Shown: positions 48,301-58,200, counted from the stretch's first letter. The stretch: DNA of 60,000 nt from Apostichopus japonicus (GCF_037975245.1 NC_092561.1:8618001-8678000), one strand, 5' to 3'. The notes: generated by a model not told the origin, from the letters alone. Made by a program: numbers and translations.

Positions 48301-48809
48301 GTATTAACAATTTCATCAACATGCAATTACTAGTTTTGTGTAAAACTAAATTATTTAATTATTAATGAAAAAGTATGGTATTCTCAGTTCAATTGCTGTG
48401 ATTACATCAGACGATCTTCTGTTGATATTTTTGTATATAGGTCATATTATTTGTATGATGATATAATGCGGTTTTGAAATAAAAGATGCAGAAATTCGTC
48501 AGCAAGTTTGTTTACGTCATCATCATCAGCCATGCACCGGAGAACCCCTCTAATTAAGATGGTTGCGCCTGATTAACCTGTAAAGTGTATTCACGTGATT
48601 GGAGCTGCTTAAATACTATAGGGCTGTCAAGTACCATCCAATCCCCTCACCCCCCCACCGCCTCCCCCTTATACCCCCACCCACACACATACCCGCTGGA
48701 TTGCAGACTTACCTTGTGCAAAGGAAAGACCAATGAAAATCCAGGCTAAACAAATTTGCATAACAATAGTCTTGTTATTAAAATGACAAAAGATAGTAGA
48801 TTTCGTCAT
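30202..48809 (-). CDS. Single-pass membrane protein with 3 HYR and 4 FN3 domains, 12 coding exons
   Basis: Coding exons in transcript order: 48,809-48,713; 46,971-46,812; 44,499-44,408; 43,545-43,300; 37,546-37,304; 36,575-36,294; 34,961-34,674; 34,421-34,128; 33,915-33,625; 32,808-32,693; 31,422-31,139; 30,334-30,202. All have GT-AG boundaries and consistent phases, giving 841 residues. Layout: signal peptide 1-32; HYR domains ~41-116, 117-198 and 199-279 (Cys-Pro start, GxxxVxYxAxD then Cys near the end); FN3 domains ~280-373, 374-469, 470-567 and 568-664; transmembrane helix 671-695; cytoplasmic tail 704-841 with no kinase or phosphatase domain. Most domain exons are symmetrical phase 1-1, the hallmark of exon shuffling. 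The tail has tyrosines in YEDP, YNTN and YLNV; the last fits the Grb2-type YxN pattern. Probably an adhesion or receptor protein at the cell surface. Ligand, name and orthologue are not recognisable from sequence. Confidence 0.88.
30724..30880 (-). repeat. Exon-like duplicated segment, copy B (receptor intron 11)
   Basis: Related to 15,607-15,775. The minus strand has TATTTTAG (acceptor-like, 30,868) then [20 protein letters not shown] in the phase that exon 11 would supply. It runs open to a stop near 30,699. It could act as an alternative terminal exon, replacing exon 12. The donor seen in copy A is missing here (GAAGTTAGA). Confidence 0.55.
30924..31107. mobile_element. MITE-like element with GACCGAGGAC inverted ends
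   Basis: Left end TGTTTGTATTACATTCAGAC then CGAGGACC; right end GTCCTCGGTCAGAATACAAA then ACA. The arms are inverted over about 20 bp with a small indel. It is flanked by CACATATATAC simple repeats, and lies in receptor intron 11. Superfamily not assigned. Confidence 0.55.
31139..31422 (-). CDS. HYR/FN3 receptor exon 11 (cytoplasmic tail)
   Basis: Acceptor CTAATGTAG, phase 0 in, phase 2 out (AAAAG|GTAGGT). Encodes 94 residues of cytoplasmic tail, including HYEDPVEQII, NVYNTNSDKDDKDDKGY and a basic end RVPRLKR. No catalytic domain. Confidence 0.85.
32693..32808 (-). CDS. HYR/FN3 receptor exon 10 (transmembrane helix)
   Basis: Acceptor TCTTTACAG, donor CCG|GTAAGT, phase 1 in and 0 out. Encodes a hydrophobic span with AVTLYVLFLLTTLILTAYVF followed by Cys/Trp and a Pro-bounded juxtamembrane segment. 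Confidence 0.88.
33625..33915 (-). CDS. HYR/FN3 receptor exon 9 (FN3 domain 4)
   Basis: One FN3 domain in a symmetrical phase 1-1 exon. It starts EPPEVRGLRAVFIDDTSIRI with the family Trp soon after (SWDQI), then the YEIDLS strand and an LETYIITLSSVYG strand. Confidence 0.88.
34128..34421 (-). CDS. HYR/FN3 receptor exon 8 (FN3 domain 3)
   Basis: Symmetrical phase 1-1 exon. It starts ESLPPLQVEALRVTSSSLSV and has the C-terminal FN3 pattern FESLQPMINYTVKV. The usual Trp of strand B is replaced by Phe (IFNFPP). Confidence 0.88.
34674..34961 (-). CDS. HYR/FN3 receptor exon 7 (FN3 domain 2)
   Basis: Symmetrical phase 1-1 exon with the FN3 landmarks PSPPSSI, FVLKWQSG, YHVIVRD and the LEPDTKYACAI tyrosine-corner strand. 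Confidence 0.92.
35033..35096. repeat. Degenerate ACGC/ACAC microsatellite in receptor intron 6
   Basis: Alternating purine-pyrimidine tract of CACACACGCGCACG type. A long minus-strand frame across it (rich in Val-Cys-Ala) is an artefact of the repeat. Confidence 0.8.
36294..36575 (-). CDS. HYR/FN3 receptor exon 6 (FN3 domain 1)
   Basis: Symmetrical phase 1-1 exon: VPENRIYVRSVTTTSIKLAW gives strands A and B, YLIYIWKV strand C, and LIPGEIYNIRIVVAG the tyrosine-corner strand. Confidence 0.92.
36603..36712. repeat. A-rich low-complexity AATAAA-type tract
   Basis: About 110 bp almost entirely of A and T (AAATAAATAAAAATAATAAT). It lies in receptor intron 5, immediately beyond the acceptor of exon 6. 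Confidence 0.8.
37304..37546 (-). CDS. HYR/FN3 receptor exon 5 (HYR domain 3)
   Basis: Symmetrical phase 1-1 exon. HYR landmarks: NDCPLDI, AVEWKTPSPNDNSG, FQLGRTMVSYIARDQ and CTFGVFI. Just upstream in the intron, the 5-prime flank of exon 5 (TTCCATATCTAGAGGGGATTA) is repeated about three times at 37,535-37,635, duplicating the acceptor sequence CTCTAG. Confidence 0.9.
38660..39083. repeat. ~52-bp tandem array inside the 5.1-kb element
   Basis: About eight units of the type AACAAGTCGTCAAAATGACA plus AAATTTTGAAAATTGACGTTTTGCCGAGAT-like sequence, with small length changes. Each unit has short inverted pieces (CGTCAAAA, TTGACGTTTTG). The minus-strand open frame across it is a repeat artefact. 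Confidence 0.88.
39366..40280 (+). mobile_element. Decayed LINE reverse-transcriptase fragment nested in the hAT-type element
   Basis: Plus-strand pieces resemble the finger/palm region: WLIHWLTQFLQGWPRQVRLD, a GS motif, then YTDEIRSNSHISITKYADDT carrying the YADD catalytic box. A downstream piece, FTRMANKIYSDQNNPLY, looks like a late ORF2 region. G- and C-homopolymers, frameshifts and stops interrupt it (39,510; 39,727). It is dead. Confidence 0.75.
40552..40843. repeat. 160-bp tandem duplication
   Basis: ATATGTATACTGGAAGG then AATAAAAAGAAGGAACAACA and the following 60 bases occur at 40,559 and again 160 bp later. The second copy lacks about 35 bp around TTTCCTTCTTTAAATCTGAG. Both end in TGTGCCTGTGAGCGTAA. 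Confidence 0.85.
41067..41517. repeat. ~190-bp tandem repeat, 2.4 copies
   Basis: CCTTGTCTATTTTATACATT begins units at 41,067, 41,255 and 41,445. Units share CAGCCGGCTCTC and AACATACTAAAACAC. Copies have diverged by substitutions. Confidence 0.85.
42154..42273. repeat. Nested inverted repeat (foldback)
   Basis: Outer arms ACAAATAATGAATGGT (from 42,154) and ACCATTCATTATTTGT (to 42,273). Inside, GTTCCATTCAAC and GTTGAATGGAAC flank CTCGGCTGCGCCTC. This could be a small palindromic MITE within the larger element. Confidence 0.7.
43300..43545 (-). CDS. HYR/FN3 receptor exon 4 (HYR domain 2)
   Basis: Symmetrical phase 1-1 exon encoding a textbook HYR unit: LHCPATV, GVTWTDPLFQDN, GYTEVTYTAEDEAGNKGKC and IFNVTVLG. 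Donor G|GTAAGTCC. Confidence 0.93.
44408..44499 (-). CDS. HYR/FN3 receptor exon 3 (second half of HYR domain 1)
   Basis: Phase 2 in, phase 1 out. Encodes FYLGDTMVTYSLPSH and LQCVFKIRVI, completing the HYR unit begun in exon 2. Splitting this HYR over two exons differs from HYR 2 and 3. Confidence 0.88.
46812..46971 (-). CDS. HYR/FN3 receptor exon 2 (first half of HYR domain 1)
   Basis: Acceptor TTTTCCTCAG, donor AAAG|GTAAAA, phase 1 in, phase 2 out. Encodes SYCPDDIESSTETGQPWATV then RWDEPIY, the Cys-Pro and Trp-x-x-Pro landmarks of HYR. Confidence 0.88.
48713..48809 (-). CDS. HYR/FN3 receptor exon 1 (signal peptide)
   Basis: The first ATG (48,809-48,807) follows an in-frame TAG upstream. 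Residues 17-32, MQICLAWIFIGLSFAQ, are a compact signal peptide, so Met17 (48,761) is an alternative start. Donor CAAG|GTAAGT is strong, phase 1. Confidence 0.82.
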
Positions 48810-49976
48810 TGTTTCACTATCTGACGAAAATATATCAAGATGAATCTATATCGACGAATATTTCGAACACTAAATTTTACCACGTCCTTTTAGAAATGAA
48901 AGAGTTTACTAAGTGATTATTCCAAATGTTTCATGTTATTGAAACATCATTCTGTGCAAAACAGCGAAAAAACGCTCACAATATCTCCAGAGGAAGAAAA
49001 AACGTTGTGAAATAATAGCACTGCTAATTCTATGTCTCTATGAAAAATTCATCCTGAAGAATTTGCTTTCGATTTATCTTTCAGTGAGTAGGCAAACAAT
49101 AAGCCGGGCCGATTGATTATGTAAACATAGTTGGTAAATAACCAATCGACGGTAAAATCAAGTTTAAATTTAGTTCAAGAAAAAATTGTTAAAGCGATTA
49201 GAATTTCCAGAATCGATGAGTTTATAAAATAAAGAAATTATATGATGATCGCAAATTGAGAAGATCGTTTTCCACAACAGTTTCGAATTCTACATAAAAT
49301 AGATACTGTTATTAGAGATGAATAACTTGTGAAACACATATAAGCGATACATAAAAATTCTTCTTCTAAAATATGTGGCTTCGTACTTTGTCAACGTGAC
49401 TAAGTCTGAAAAGACAGTATAGTAAATAAAAGTTCAAACGGGATTCGATGGAAGAAACTCAAAAGATACATTTAATGACGGAACCTGTCATTATATTATT
49501 CCAACAAGGTGGCATGGATTTAATTACTAAGACATCCGTCCTTGTTTAATTATTGCCAGCTTTTACTTCACAGCTGTCTTCTGTGACGTAACTCACCCAA
49601 TGGTTTGCAGCTGGATTCAAGCTGTTAGACTTCTATGCACATCATAACAGAGAGAGATGAATGACTGCTTTCCGCTTAAGCGTGTCATCACGTTGTGTAC
49701 TATTTTGACAAAGCTCTCTTTGGGAATGTTTTTTATACAACTGTGTCATTGAACCTTGCCACCGCGTAGATCATCACGCAGCAATAACCTTCCACCATGC
49801 CGTGTCCATCACTGGCCGGGTTGTGTCCACTACTGGATTGTTCCCCCCCCCCCCCTCCTTCCTCTTTCGTTGTCCAGGAGACGGGCATGCATAGAATAAG
49901 ACATAGAGATGTTTACTAACAGTTATGAACAGTAATACCTAACACTGACCTAACCGTAATAAGCCATGCTAAGTTA
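48810..49976 (-). other. 5-prime flank of the receptor gene
   Basis: No coding exon seen. It would contain the receptor 5-prime UTR and promoter, but no TATA or initiator element stands out. A C-run lies at 49,843-49,855. Confidence 0.35.
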
Positions 49977-50624
49977 CAACTAACCAGGGACGTAGCCAGG
50001 GGGGGGGGGAGCAGGGGGAGCGACCGCTCCCCCCTTTCAGTGTCTATTTTTTTTTATACTGTCGTTTTTTAGCATGGTATTTTGTCAGTGCTCTTTTGAT
50101 CTTGAATACTCGTTAGCTCCGTTAACTCGATTGTAATCGTAGTAACATTCACGCCTACTGATTCAACTACTTACTTAGTTTGGCAGATGCAATTAGCTAA
50201 ATTTAGCTTATAGCCAATTACAAGCCTACAGTTGGCCACTGCGTAATAAAATACATATTGCCTACCTAACCGCACTCTATGGAATGTCACGAACTGTATG
50301 CACAACAACGTCGACAACGTTCGTTCAATGAGTCGTCCTAAGTTGTTGCACGAACAGCATGTTATAAAGCTAAGCTAGCAATCGTACGTGATACGCACTT
50401 CCTATAAATAATTATTACACTGCTAATACACTGCGATAACGATATTTGCTTTTAGGCCACTGCATTTCTGGCTGTATTACAAAATATGAAAGTTTATATT
50501 GTCCATCAGTTAAGTTCGTCAAATGTATTAAAGTCCATCCATGGACAATAAACAAGAATCATCCTACTGGAAAACTTGTAAAAGAGCACTATGTTTGTCT
50601 TTCTGATATATTATGTAAAAGAAC

Positions 50625-50966
50625 CAAGGGCGTAGGAACCGGGGGGCTGGGGGGGCGCTAGCCCCCCCCAGTGAAAAATGTGGAGGTTCGCAAGTCAGAA
50701 AACCCCTTTTTCATTTCCAAATGAGAAAAAACTCTCATTTGGAGCACCAAATTGCATCTTAGGCCAGGTGAAAATACAAAATTAAGTTTACAAAATGGAG
50801 TGGGTGTTGAAGTGTGCTATATTGCACCAAATTGCATCTGAGGCCACCTGGAAATGCAAAAAATTCCAAAGGGGAGGGGGACACCCCCTCCCCTTAGACC
50901 CCTCCCCCAGGCCGGCCATCAGTCTTCAGCCCCCCCCCCACTCAAAAGTACCTTCCTACGCCACTG
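50625..50966 (+). mobile_element. 342-bp non-autonomous hAT-like element, copy 2 (nested)
   Basis: Ends CAAGGGCGTAGGAACC and CTTCCTACGCCACTG; perfect 8-bp target duplication AAAAGAAC (50,617-50,624 and 50,967-50,974). Reverse complement of 29,052-29,394 throughout, including the GAGGGGG-ACA-CCCCCTC block and GCACCAAATTGCATC motifs. Confidence 0.92.
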
Positions 50967-51029
50967 AAAAGAACATGTAAAAGAATTTAAACAGGAAACA
51001 AAATCTGCTGATAATGATATCATATGATC

Positions 51030-51318
51030 AGGACGTAGCCAGTATGTAGCACGATAGTTTCATTCAACACCCTACCCGCCGAAAAAGACTATAGGATCCG
51101 ATGTCAGTTTTTTAACATGTAGTTTAGAACCCGTTTACGCAGATAATATTTCAGTTGAGAAAACACTTGAGAAATTTGCATCAGATGGCAATCGTCGGAT
51201 AGCTCTCGCCTTCTCTTATTAGGCTAACTTAAACATTTACTAGCTACAGTTGTATCAAAGACATTTCTGGAGTATCTTTGCATCTACAAGTATCAGAAGT
51301 TGAAAAGTAAGTAAGTCT
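51030..51318. repeat. Direct repeat unit also present inside the 893-bp element
   Basis: Starts CGTAGCCAGTATGTAGCAC and ends CTACAAGTATCAGAAGTTGA then AAAGTAAG. The same start, core (CTACCCGCCGAAAAAGACTA) and end recur at 51,489-52,040 with an extra ~200-bp insert. The two copies are separated by the left end of the 893-bp element. Confidence 0.8.
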
Positions 51319-51336
51319 ACTCTGTACATGTACCTT

Positions 51337-52229
51337 CAAGGGCGGCGGAACCGGGGGGCACAGGGGGCAAGCGCCCCCACTTTTCCTCAGGTTAAAAATG
51401 TGCCCTTTTTCTACATAAAACTTGTACTCTTGATCACCTTATTAGAACAGCGATATTTCAGTAAGAGATCTAATCCTAATTTAGAACTATCAGGGGCGTA
51501 GCCAGTATGTAGCACTGTAGGCCCGGGCCTACACTTTTTTTGGCCAAGTTATCTTTTTTATTAAAACACCCATAATTCAAATCCATAAGCTTGCTGGACG
51601 AGTTTAAGAGTCTAGACAGGAAAAACTATTGAAATGAACGAAGCAAGATTATGGCTAAATTAGGTGACCTATTCTTCTGTCATCTAGGCTGTCATTCATA
51701 TCACGTGCCGTTTCATTCAATACTCTACCCGCCGAAAAAGACTAGGATACGATCTTGTCAGTTTTTTAACATCTACTTAAGAACTAGTTTACGCAGATAA
51801 ATTTCAGTTGAGAACATTCCACAGTCAAATAAGCCTATCGTTGATTAACAGACTTTATATGTATAGAGCTGCAGCTCTTTGTTGCCTGTTGTAGTCACGA
51901 TCGGCGTTCCAAGTTCCAAAACAGCCTTTTCGATAAACATTTACTAGCTACAGTTCAAAGGCAATTACTGGCTATGGTTGTATCAAAGACATTTCTGGCC
52001 TATCTTTGTATCTACAAGTATCAGAAGTTGAAAAGTAAGACTACTTAGACGGGGGGGGGGGGGGTGGGGGGCGTTGATGGAGTGATGTGTATACGCAAAT
52101 AAGATAATACAATAAGATTTATAAAGGGTACTAAATATCAGGCTGCAACAGTCCAATCGAATTTCTGCAAAGTGCCCTTTGACTTCGGTGCCCCCCCCCC
52201 CCAGATTAAAGGTGCTTCCGCCGCCCTTG
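51337..52229. mobile_element. 893-bp hAT-type element with perfect TSD (nested)
   Basis: Ends CAAGGGCGGCGGAACC and TGCTTCCGCCGCCCTTG. The target duplication TGTACCTT is perfect (51,329-51,336 and 52,230-52,237). No transposase ORF. Interior partly duplicates 51,030-51,318. Confidence 0.92.
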
Positions 52230-52547
52230 TGTACCTTGCTAATTTTAATACATTATGTATTATTGAATTACGTACTTTTTTAACTCGTTTGTTTTTTGGG
52301 TTTAAAAGTGATATTGAATGAGGTTTCTCAAGTTAGCAAGAGGCCAGGGAACCAGAATGAACATTCGGGAAGGGCTGTTTCCTGCCATCTGGGGGGTTTG
52401 TAAAACCAAAAATTTTCTTGTACGCTCCGCGCCAACCGATGGTGGCGCTCCGCTCAGATAGTCGTGCCTACAACTTTGAAAATCCATATCAATCGCAAAA
52501 AGTGCTCCCCCCCCTTTCAAATTCCTGGCTACGTCGCTGCAACTAAC

Positions 52548-54947
52548 TGTACTTAATTAATATATAATTCCATCATTAAATCCTCCTGGACCTGTTGTGG
52601 TCGTTGTTAGGATAACTTACAGTTACGTCACACGTAACATCCTACTCAATAACAAATCCCTTAAACCTTAGCTACAACTTATTCGTGTTGTTGAAGGTCA
52701 AAGGTCAGCTGGTGTCAAATCGTAAAACTTTGCAAACAATAACATCTCAGATGATGAGGTTTGGTCAACTTAATGTACGTTATATGGATGTAGGCCTACC
52801 ACATAACCTCCTTACTTGGTTAATTTTTAACACGATCTCTCGAAAAGGAGAGTGTGTACGTAGCTTATATTGGGGATGGTGGCTGTAGCCCTACCACATG
52901 CATGGATCACAAGACAGAAGTTGCTTTTGGTGGAGGTTAAAGGTCATATCGGTTCAGCAAGATCAACTCGGGAACCTTGCTTGAATTTCGATGTGCCACA
53001 TTGAGTCCAAGAAGACACACTAGATTTAGTGCATGTCAAAGGTCACCTTAGCTCTATATGTAAGTGAAGTAGGTCGTTATAGTGACAGTTGCGCATGCCT
53101 CATTGATAATAAGATTCCTATTATGTGGTAGAGGTCAAAGGTCGTCTGAGGTTAGCAGGGTCTGTTCGTGTACATGCAATACAAAGCTGTATATACATGA
53201 TACCACAAGACGGAGTTTCTTGATCACCCATCCTCATGTAGTCCTATTTTGTGTCTAGGTTTATAACCATGGTGTGACGAAGCACCATTATACGAACAAA
53301 ACACAGCGATAACACATCTACCTTATAATCAAGATTTTTTTGTAACGATTAAATTGATTTGAAATTGATATTTTCCACGTTCAAGATATCACTACAAATC
53401 TAGTCTGAAATAGGTTTTACTACGGGTAATTTGTATCATTCATATACTTCTTGTGAAGTGAGGAAAAATTACGAAGAAGAGTCGATAAGTTGCTCAACTT
53501 GAAATCCTGTTAAATCTTATCGATTTTCTGCAATAACCCTTACCAGTCCGATTCACTCTTTTTAAGGCTATCGCATTTATATCTAGCTGTTAGAAATAAT
53601 GCACTTGACTTTTCCAATACTAATTATTTCACAATTTCATTGTTTGAACTTGTGTACGTGTTATGACAATTTCATTGTTTGAACCTGTGTACGTGTTATG
53701 ACAATTTAAAATAATTGTGTAGTATGACGTACTTCCTAAGCCAAACGGTAATTCTAGACGAACAAACATCGTGTTCCAAACTCAAACAATTTACTAATGA
53801 ACATACTTCACAATGGAATATCCACATGGCCACCCATTAGGTAATCTGCAATACAGAGATGCACCCGAAGAAAAGTGGTAAAGTCCAGTCAACAACAAGA
53901 AAACGAGGAAAAACTCTAAAAGCATTGTTTACCAAGAACATATAATGATAAAACCACCTGCCCGTGCTAATTATCACTGATGTTGTCGTGAATTCTATAT
54001 TTAAGTTCTTACGATGCCCAAAACACGTGGGTTGATGCAGTTTCCTGCTGTAGGTCTGTAACAAACGTCATATATATATATGTTTTCATAACTCCCCAAT
54101 TCAGGAAACACAAAGATTATTGCAATCAATACCACATGGACACACAACAAACAACGACGAAGAAGAATGAATATTACATTATAGTCCTATTTTGTTTCTT
54201 AAGTTTCCGAGCAAGTGCTTGATAGTGTTAACTCTTTAAGAGGCGCTCAAAGGGATTATAAAACTGCATAGTCAAAGTTTGGATTCTCTCGATTCTTATT
54301 GACTCCCGAGTTTCATGGTTTCCTGGGCTTTGAGACCAATGGCGGTGTGACAAGATGGCTTTAGAGTGACTGTCTCGACTTTATTATTCTACAGGTAGGT
54401 GATCTGTTGGATCCCACTTGGATCTTCAACTTGGTGAAATCTTCAAGTTGGAATAAAATCGGCTAATGGCATTCTTTATGTACCGAAATATCCCCTACAA
54501 ACCATCACCCATGCGCAATGCGGCTCGGTACGTCGTCAAAATCTTTCCAGTTGTAAATGTAATTTTAATATAGCATTGTAAATGTAACTGCAAGGCTATT
54601 TTCGTTTAGTTTTACTTGCGGTTGTGATTTATTACAGACCATTTTTTTTGCAAATTAAGAACAGGTAATTTCTAGCTCATTCACAAGTTTCCAATACCTA
54701 CCCTGAATTCTTCCACTGTAACAATAATTTCTTTGTAATTCGTACTTGATGGCAGTAACCGATTTTAAAATCAGTAGAACCAAGTGTTTACACCGTACAG
54801 TATATTATATAGGATTCAGAAATGATTTCAACTCGGTTAGCATCATGAGTGATCTCTATAAGGCAAAGTATGTCACCAAACAGGACTATAGTATCGTTCG
54901 AGACATCTGGCAAAAGTCTACAGTGCAATGACGACCTTCCTTTATAT
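52548..54947. other. Non-coding stretch, no gene recognised
   Basis: Only short unsupported open frames. A 35-bp unit (starting ACAATTTCATTGTTTGAAC) is duplicated in tandem at 53,631-53,700. Nothing else is identifiable. Confidence 0.4.
53631..53707. repeat. 35-bp tandem duplication
   Basis: Two units differing by one base (AACTTGTG against AACCTGTG), followed by a partial third. The near identity indicates a recent slippage or duplication event. Confidence 0.9.
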
Positions 54948-55022
54948 ACTGGTTTGGCCTACTTGGGTAGGGTGTCAGCATAAAAAGCGGGAGGCCCGTG
55001 TTCGAGTCTCGGTGGAGGTTAG
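54948..55022 (+). repeat. tRNA-like segment, possible SINE head
   Basis: An A-box-like TGGCCTACTTGG (54,955) and a B-box-like GTTCGAGTC (about 55,010) are spaced as in a tRNA gene. The acceptor stem does not pair and the T-stem has a mismatch, so this is not a functional tRNA. A tRNA-derived SINE head is the best reading. Confidence 0.4.
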
Positions 55023-55190
55023 AAGTGTTTTCACTGTTATGGACTTTTTTTGTGGATTTATTTATTTATATATAAACAATATATGTCGGGAAAAAGCTGT
55101 TGAAACAGATGCTGCATTGAGAGAATAGCCGAATCTCGAGGGAGATTAAATTAGTGAGTGTTTGGAAGTAAAACAGCCAATGTATTTGCA

Positions 55191-55222
55191 AGGTTTCGAG
55201 CAAAACTAGCTCTTCTTCAGTG
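55191..55222 (-). repeat. TGAAGAAG...CGAAAC hairpin motif, copy 2
   Basis: The minus strand reads CTGAAGAAGAGC, loop TAGTTTT, GCTCGAAACC. It parallels 7,995-8,030 in layout although the stem bases differ, which implies that structure rather than sequence is preserved. Confidence 0.55.
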
Positions 55223-55295
55223 CATGATTACTGTCAGTGACAAGGAGTAGAGATGCGATATATCTTGTAAAAAGCTGTTTCCGCCCTAAGGCGCC

Positions 55296-58200
55296 TCAGC
55301 GAGCCAGGGGCGAAAGCCCCTGGCCTTTGTAGCCGGGTCGGAGAGAAATCTTTGGCTGGAGGATGGCAGGAAAGTAGAATGTTTTAAGGGAGGCAATGCG
55401 TAGTGGCTGGCTTCGAAGACTGGACTGGCGATGTGAGAGATGAATTGACTCGGAGGCTAGACGGACTTCACGGGAGAGACTCTTCACTGGCGGTGTGGTT
55501 TCGATGAACGAACGTTACAGATGTAGGTTGTTATGCTGCTAGCTGGATGGTGTTGTGTATACTAATGGGGTTCCTCTGCTTGTTGTGGGCCCCCAAATTT
55601 ATGTATCCATGCCGATGGGGGGGGGGGGTGATTCCAGTATGAAGGCCGAACTCCTAAGTTGATTTGTTATCAAGATGATGAAGATGATGTGTTGGCGATG
55701 TACACTTGTCGAGGAAATCGTCCCTTTTTGGGAATCGTCCCCGATTGGATGCTAGCGATGCTAGTTGTTGTGTTGCTGTCTGTTTCTGGAAGTAGATGGT
55801 ATGTGATTCTGCATGCTTGACGCTAGGAGGTTCCAATTTGTCTGTTTACGCTGAGTTGACAAGGGCTATGTCAGGAGCTGCAAGTTCGAAGAGTGGCCTG
55901 CTCATCATCTTGTTAATCTTTATGGTCGTAAGTGGTGTTGCTCTGGGGCTTTCTGATATTCCGGCTATTCTTCGTAGTAGATTCACGCGTTGTCTGACTC
56001 TCCTGAGGTTGTTTTGATGGTGGTGTCCGAGTGTGATGTTTTTATCCGTGATTAATCCCAGGAAGCGAACTTGATTTGCGACTGGTATGACAATGGTGTT
56101 GATTTTAAGATGTGGTTGCCTCCTTAATCTGTTGTGTTTGTCGATGTAGAGTTTCTGTGACTTGGTTGGGTTGAGTTCCGTTCTCCAGTCGTTGTACCCG
56201 TTGTGTTTTCGGTTGATGTAACGTTGTATGTATTCCTTTGTTCTGTGTGGGTGTGTGGCTAGCCCAGATGAGGATGTAATCAGCATATCGCGAAATTTTG
56301 ATGTAGGCGTTGTCTGGTTGAGGGATTTCTCCGACGTACAGGATGTATATAGTACCGGGTTGATGATGCTTCCTTGGGGCGAACCGGCGCTGAGTGGTAG
56401 TGATGAGGAGAGGGATGAACCAATTTTGAAGTTGATGATTCGATGAGAGAGGAATATGGAAACCCATCTTGTTAGTTTGGCCGGAAAATTGTATTTTCCG
56501 AGTATGAGTAGTATGCCGTCGTGCCACATTCTTCCGCGGCTTTTCTGCATCGAAGAAGGCTGATATCGTATGATGACCCTTGGCTAGATGACGTGTCTTC
56601 GTGTCGTGTCATCGTAGGCCTCGTGTCCTTGATCTTCGTTGGAGGATATATGTCTTCTTTTGCAGGGGCGGCGATTTGTTACAAATATTGGGGGGGGGGG
56701 GGGGATATTGCTTGGGTGCAGGCGAATTACTATCAAAGCGGAGCGCCACCATTGGTTGGCGCGCAGCGTACAAGAAAATTTCTGGTTTTGATAGCCCCCC
56801 AGATCACCGGAAATGGCACTTCTCGGGCTTGAAAATGACCAACCAGATGTACACTTTTGCCTGAGAACCAAGTTTTTCCCAATGGTTTTTTTTTTTTCAT
56901 TCATAACCTTTTTCAAGATTGTCACCAGTCACACATCATGTTCGACCTCATCGCATCTCCTGTGGATCATTGATTTTGTAGGTAATTCTACGTAACGCCC
57001 CACAATACCCGTCAGCCCCACTTTTCATGGTTTTAAGCCCATTATTTGTTCAGAATTTGAATAATAAATTCACTTCAAACCATACCCATGATGTTGCACA
57101 AAATTTCATCTATGGATAACCAGTATAGAAAAACCCCCTTCAACCCCTAACAGACCGGTCAAAATTGCACGAGTCGAGGGAAGTATGATGTGGTGTACAA
57201 ATATTAAAAACTCTTATAACGGCTACTATAAAACTTCGATATCATAAAAAATATCAAAAAATATGCTCGAGGGGGGCGGTCTCCACCCCCCCCCCCCTTG
57301 GCTACGCGCCTGCGGTTAGAAATCTTGTAGGAAACAGGCCAAATGGAAATCAGTGAACCCATATCGATGTGGATCTGTCATTTACCTCATGCAGCATGTG
57401 TAATTTTCTATTTATAGCCACAAAAAAAAATATGCCATCAAATATTGGGGGGATATTAGTTACTATTAGATACCACCGTATATCCCCACCTAAAATATTG
57501 GGGGGTCCGTCTAGCTATTCATTTCGAAAAAAGAAAAACTACTTTTGGTCATATATAGAAACAAATTGTGACACGGTTAGACAGGCGCCTTGCGATGGAT
57601 TTGCCAAGGGAGAGGCGAAGCTTGTAGGCAAACTATCTAAGCGTAGCGCCACCATAAGTTGGGGCGAAGCGCAAAAGAGAATTTTGCCCGAAAATGCCTC
57701 CCAGATCGCTGGAAATGGCACTTCCCGGGCCTTGTAAGTTGCATCTAAGCATTTTCTACTTTGAAATTACTAGCGATATCATACAAAATATGCTTTAAAA
57801 AAAACTATGCCACCAAATATTGGGGGGGGGGGATATAAGATACTATATCCCCCACCTAAAATATGGGGGGCATGTCCCCCCGTCCCACCCCCCATGATCG
57901 CCGCCCATGTTCTTTTGGATGGTAAGCACCGTAATACCCTCGTTTGATAAATGCTGCTATTTTCAGGATACGGTCTTTGTACATTGGTTTGTTTGGGATG
58001 ATGTGAACGGTGTTGAAGTAGTTTTTGATGTTTTGTACTTTTTATTGTTCTGTTGTTGATAAGTTTCCGTTGAACTCCAGGGTGGGGATCTGTTTCCTTG
58101 TATTCTTGACATTGGTGATTTTGTTGACTGTACGCCAAAAATCTTTGACGTCTTTGATGTTTGATAATTGTTTGCATTTGTTGTGCAGTTGATCTTCTTT

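Larger units (their letters stand above)
49985..52539. mobile_element. 2.55-kb hAT-type element with perfect TSD, hosting two nested elements
   Basis: Termini CAGGGACGTAGCCAGG and CCTGGCTACGTCGCTG are imperfect inverted repeats, bounded by CAACTAAC on both sides (49,977-49,984 and 52,540-52,547). The elements at 50,625 and 51,337 lie inside. No transposase is readable. Near the right end is a GGTGGCGCTCCGC module shared with the element at 56,663. Confidence 0.85.

Noticed and set aside
54746-54931. 61-codon plus-strand frame
   Set aside because: Too short, no domain, no splice or promoter context; expected by chance in this base composition.
54948-55022. Functional tRNA gene
   Set aside because: A- and B-box-like motifs are present but acceptor arms do not pair and the T-stem is mismatched; more likely a SINE relic.
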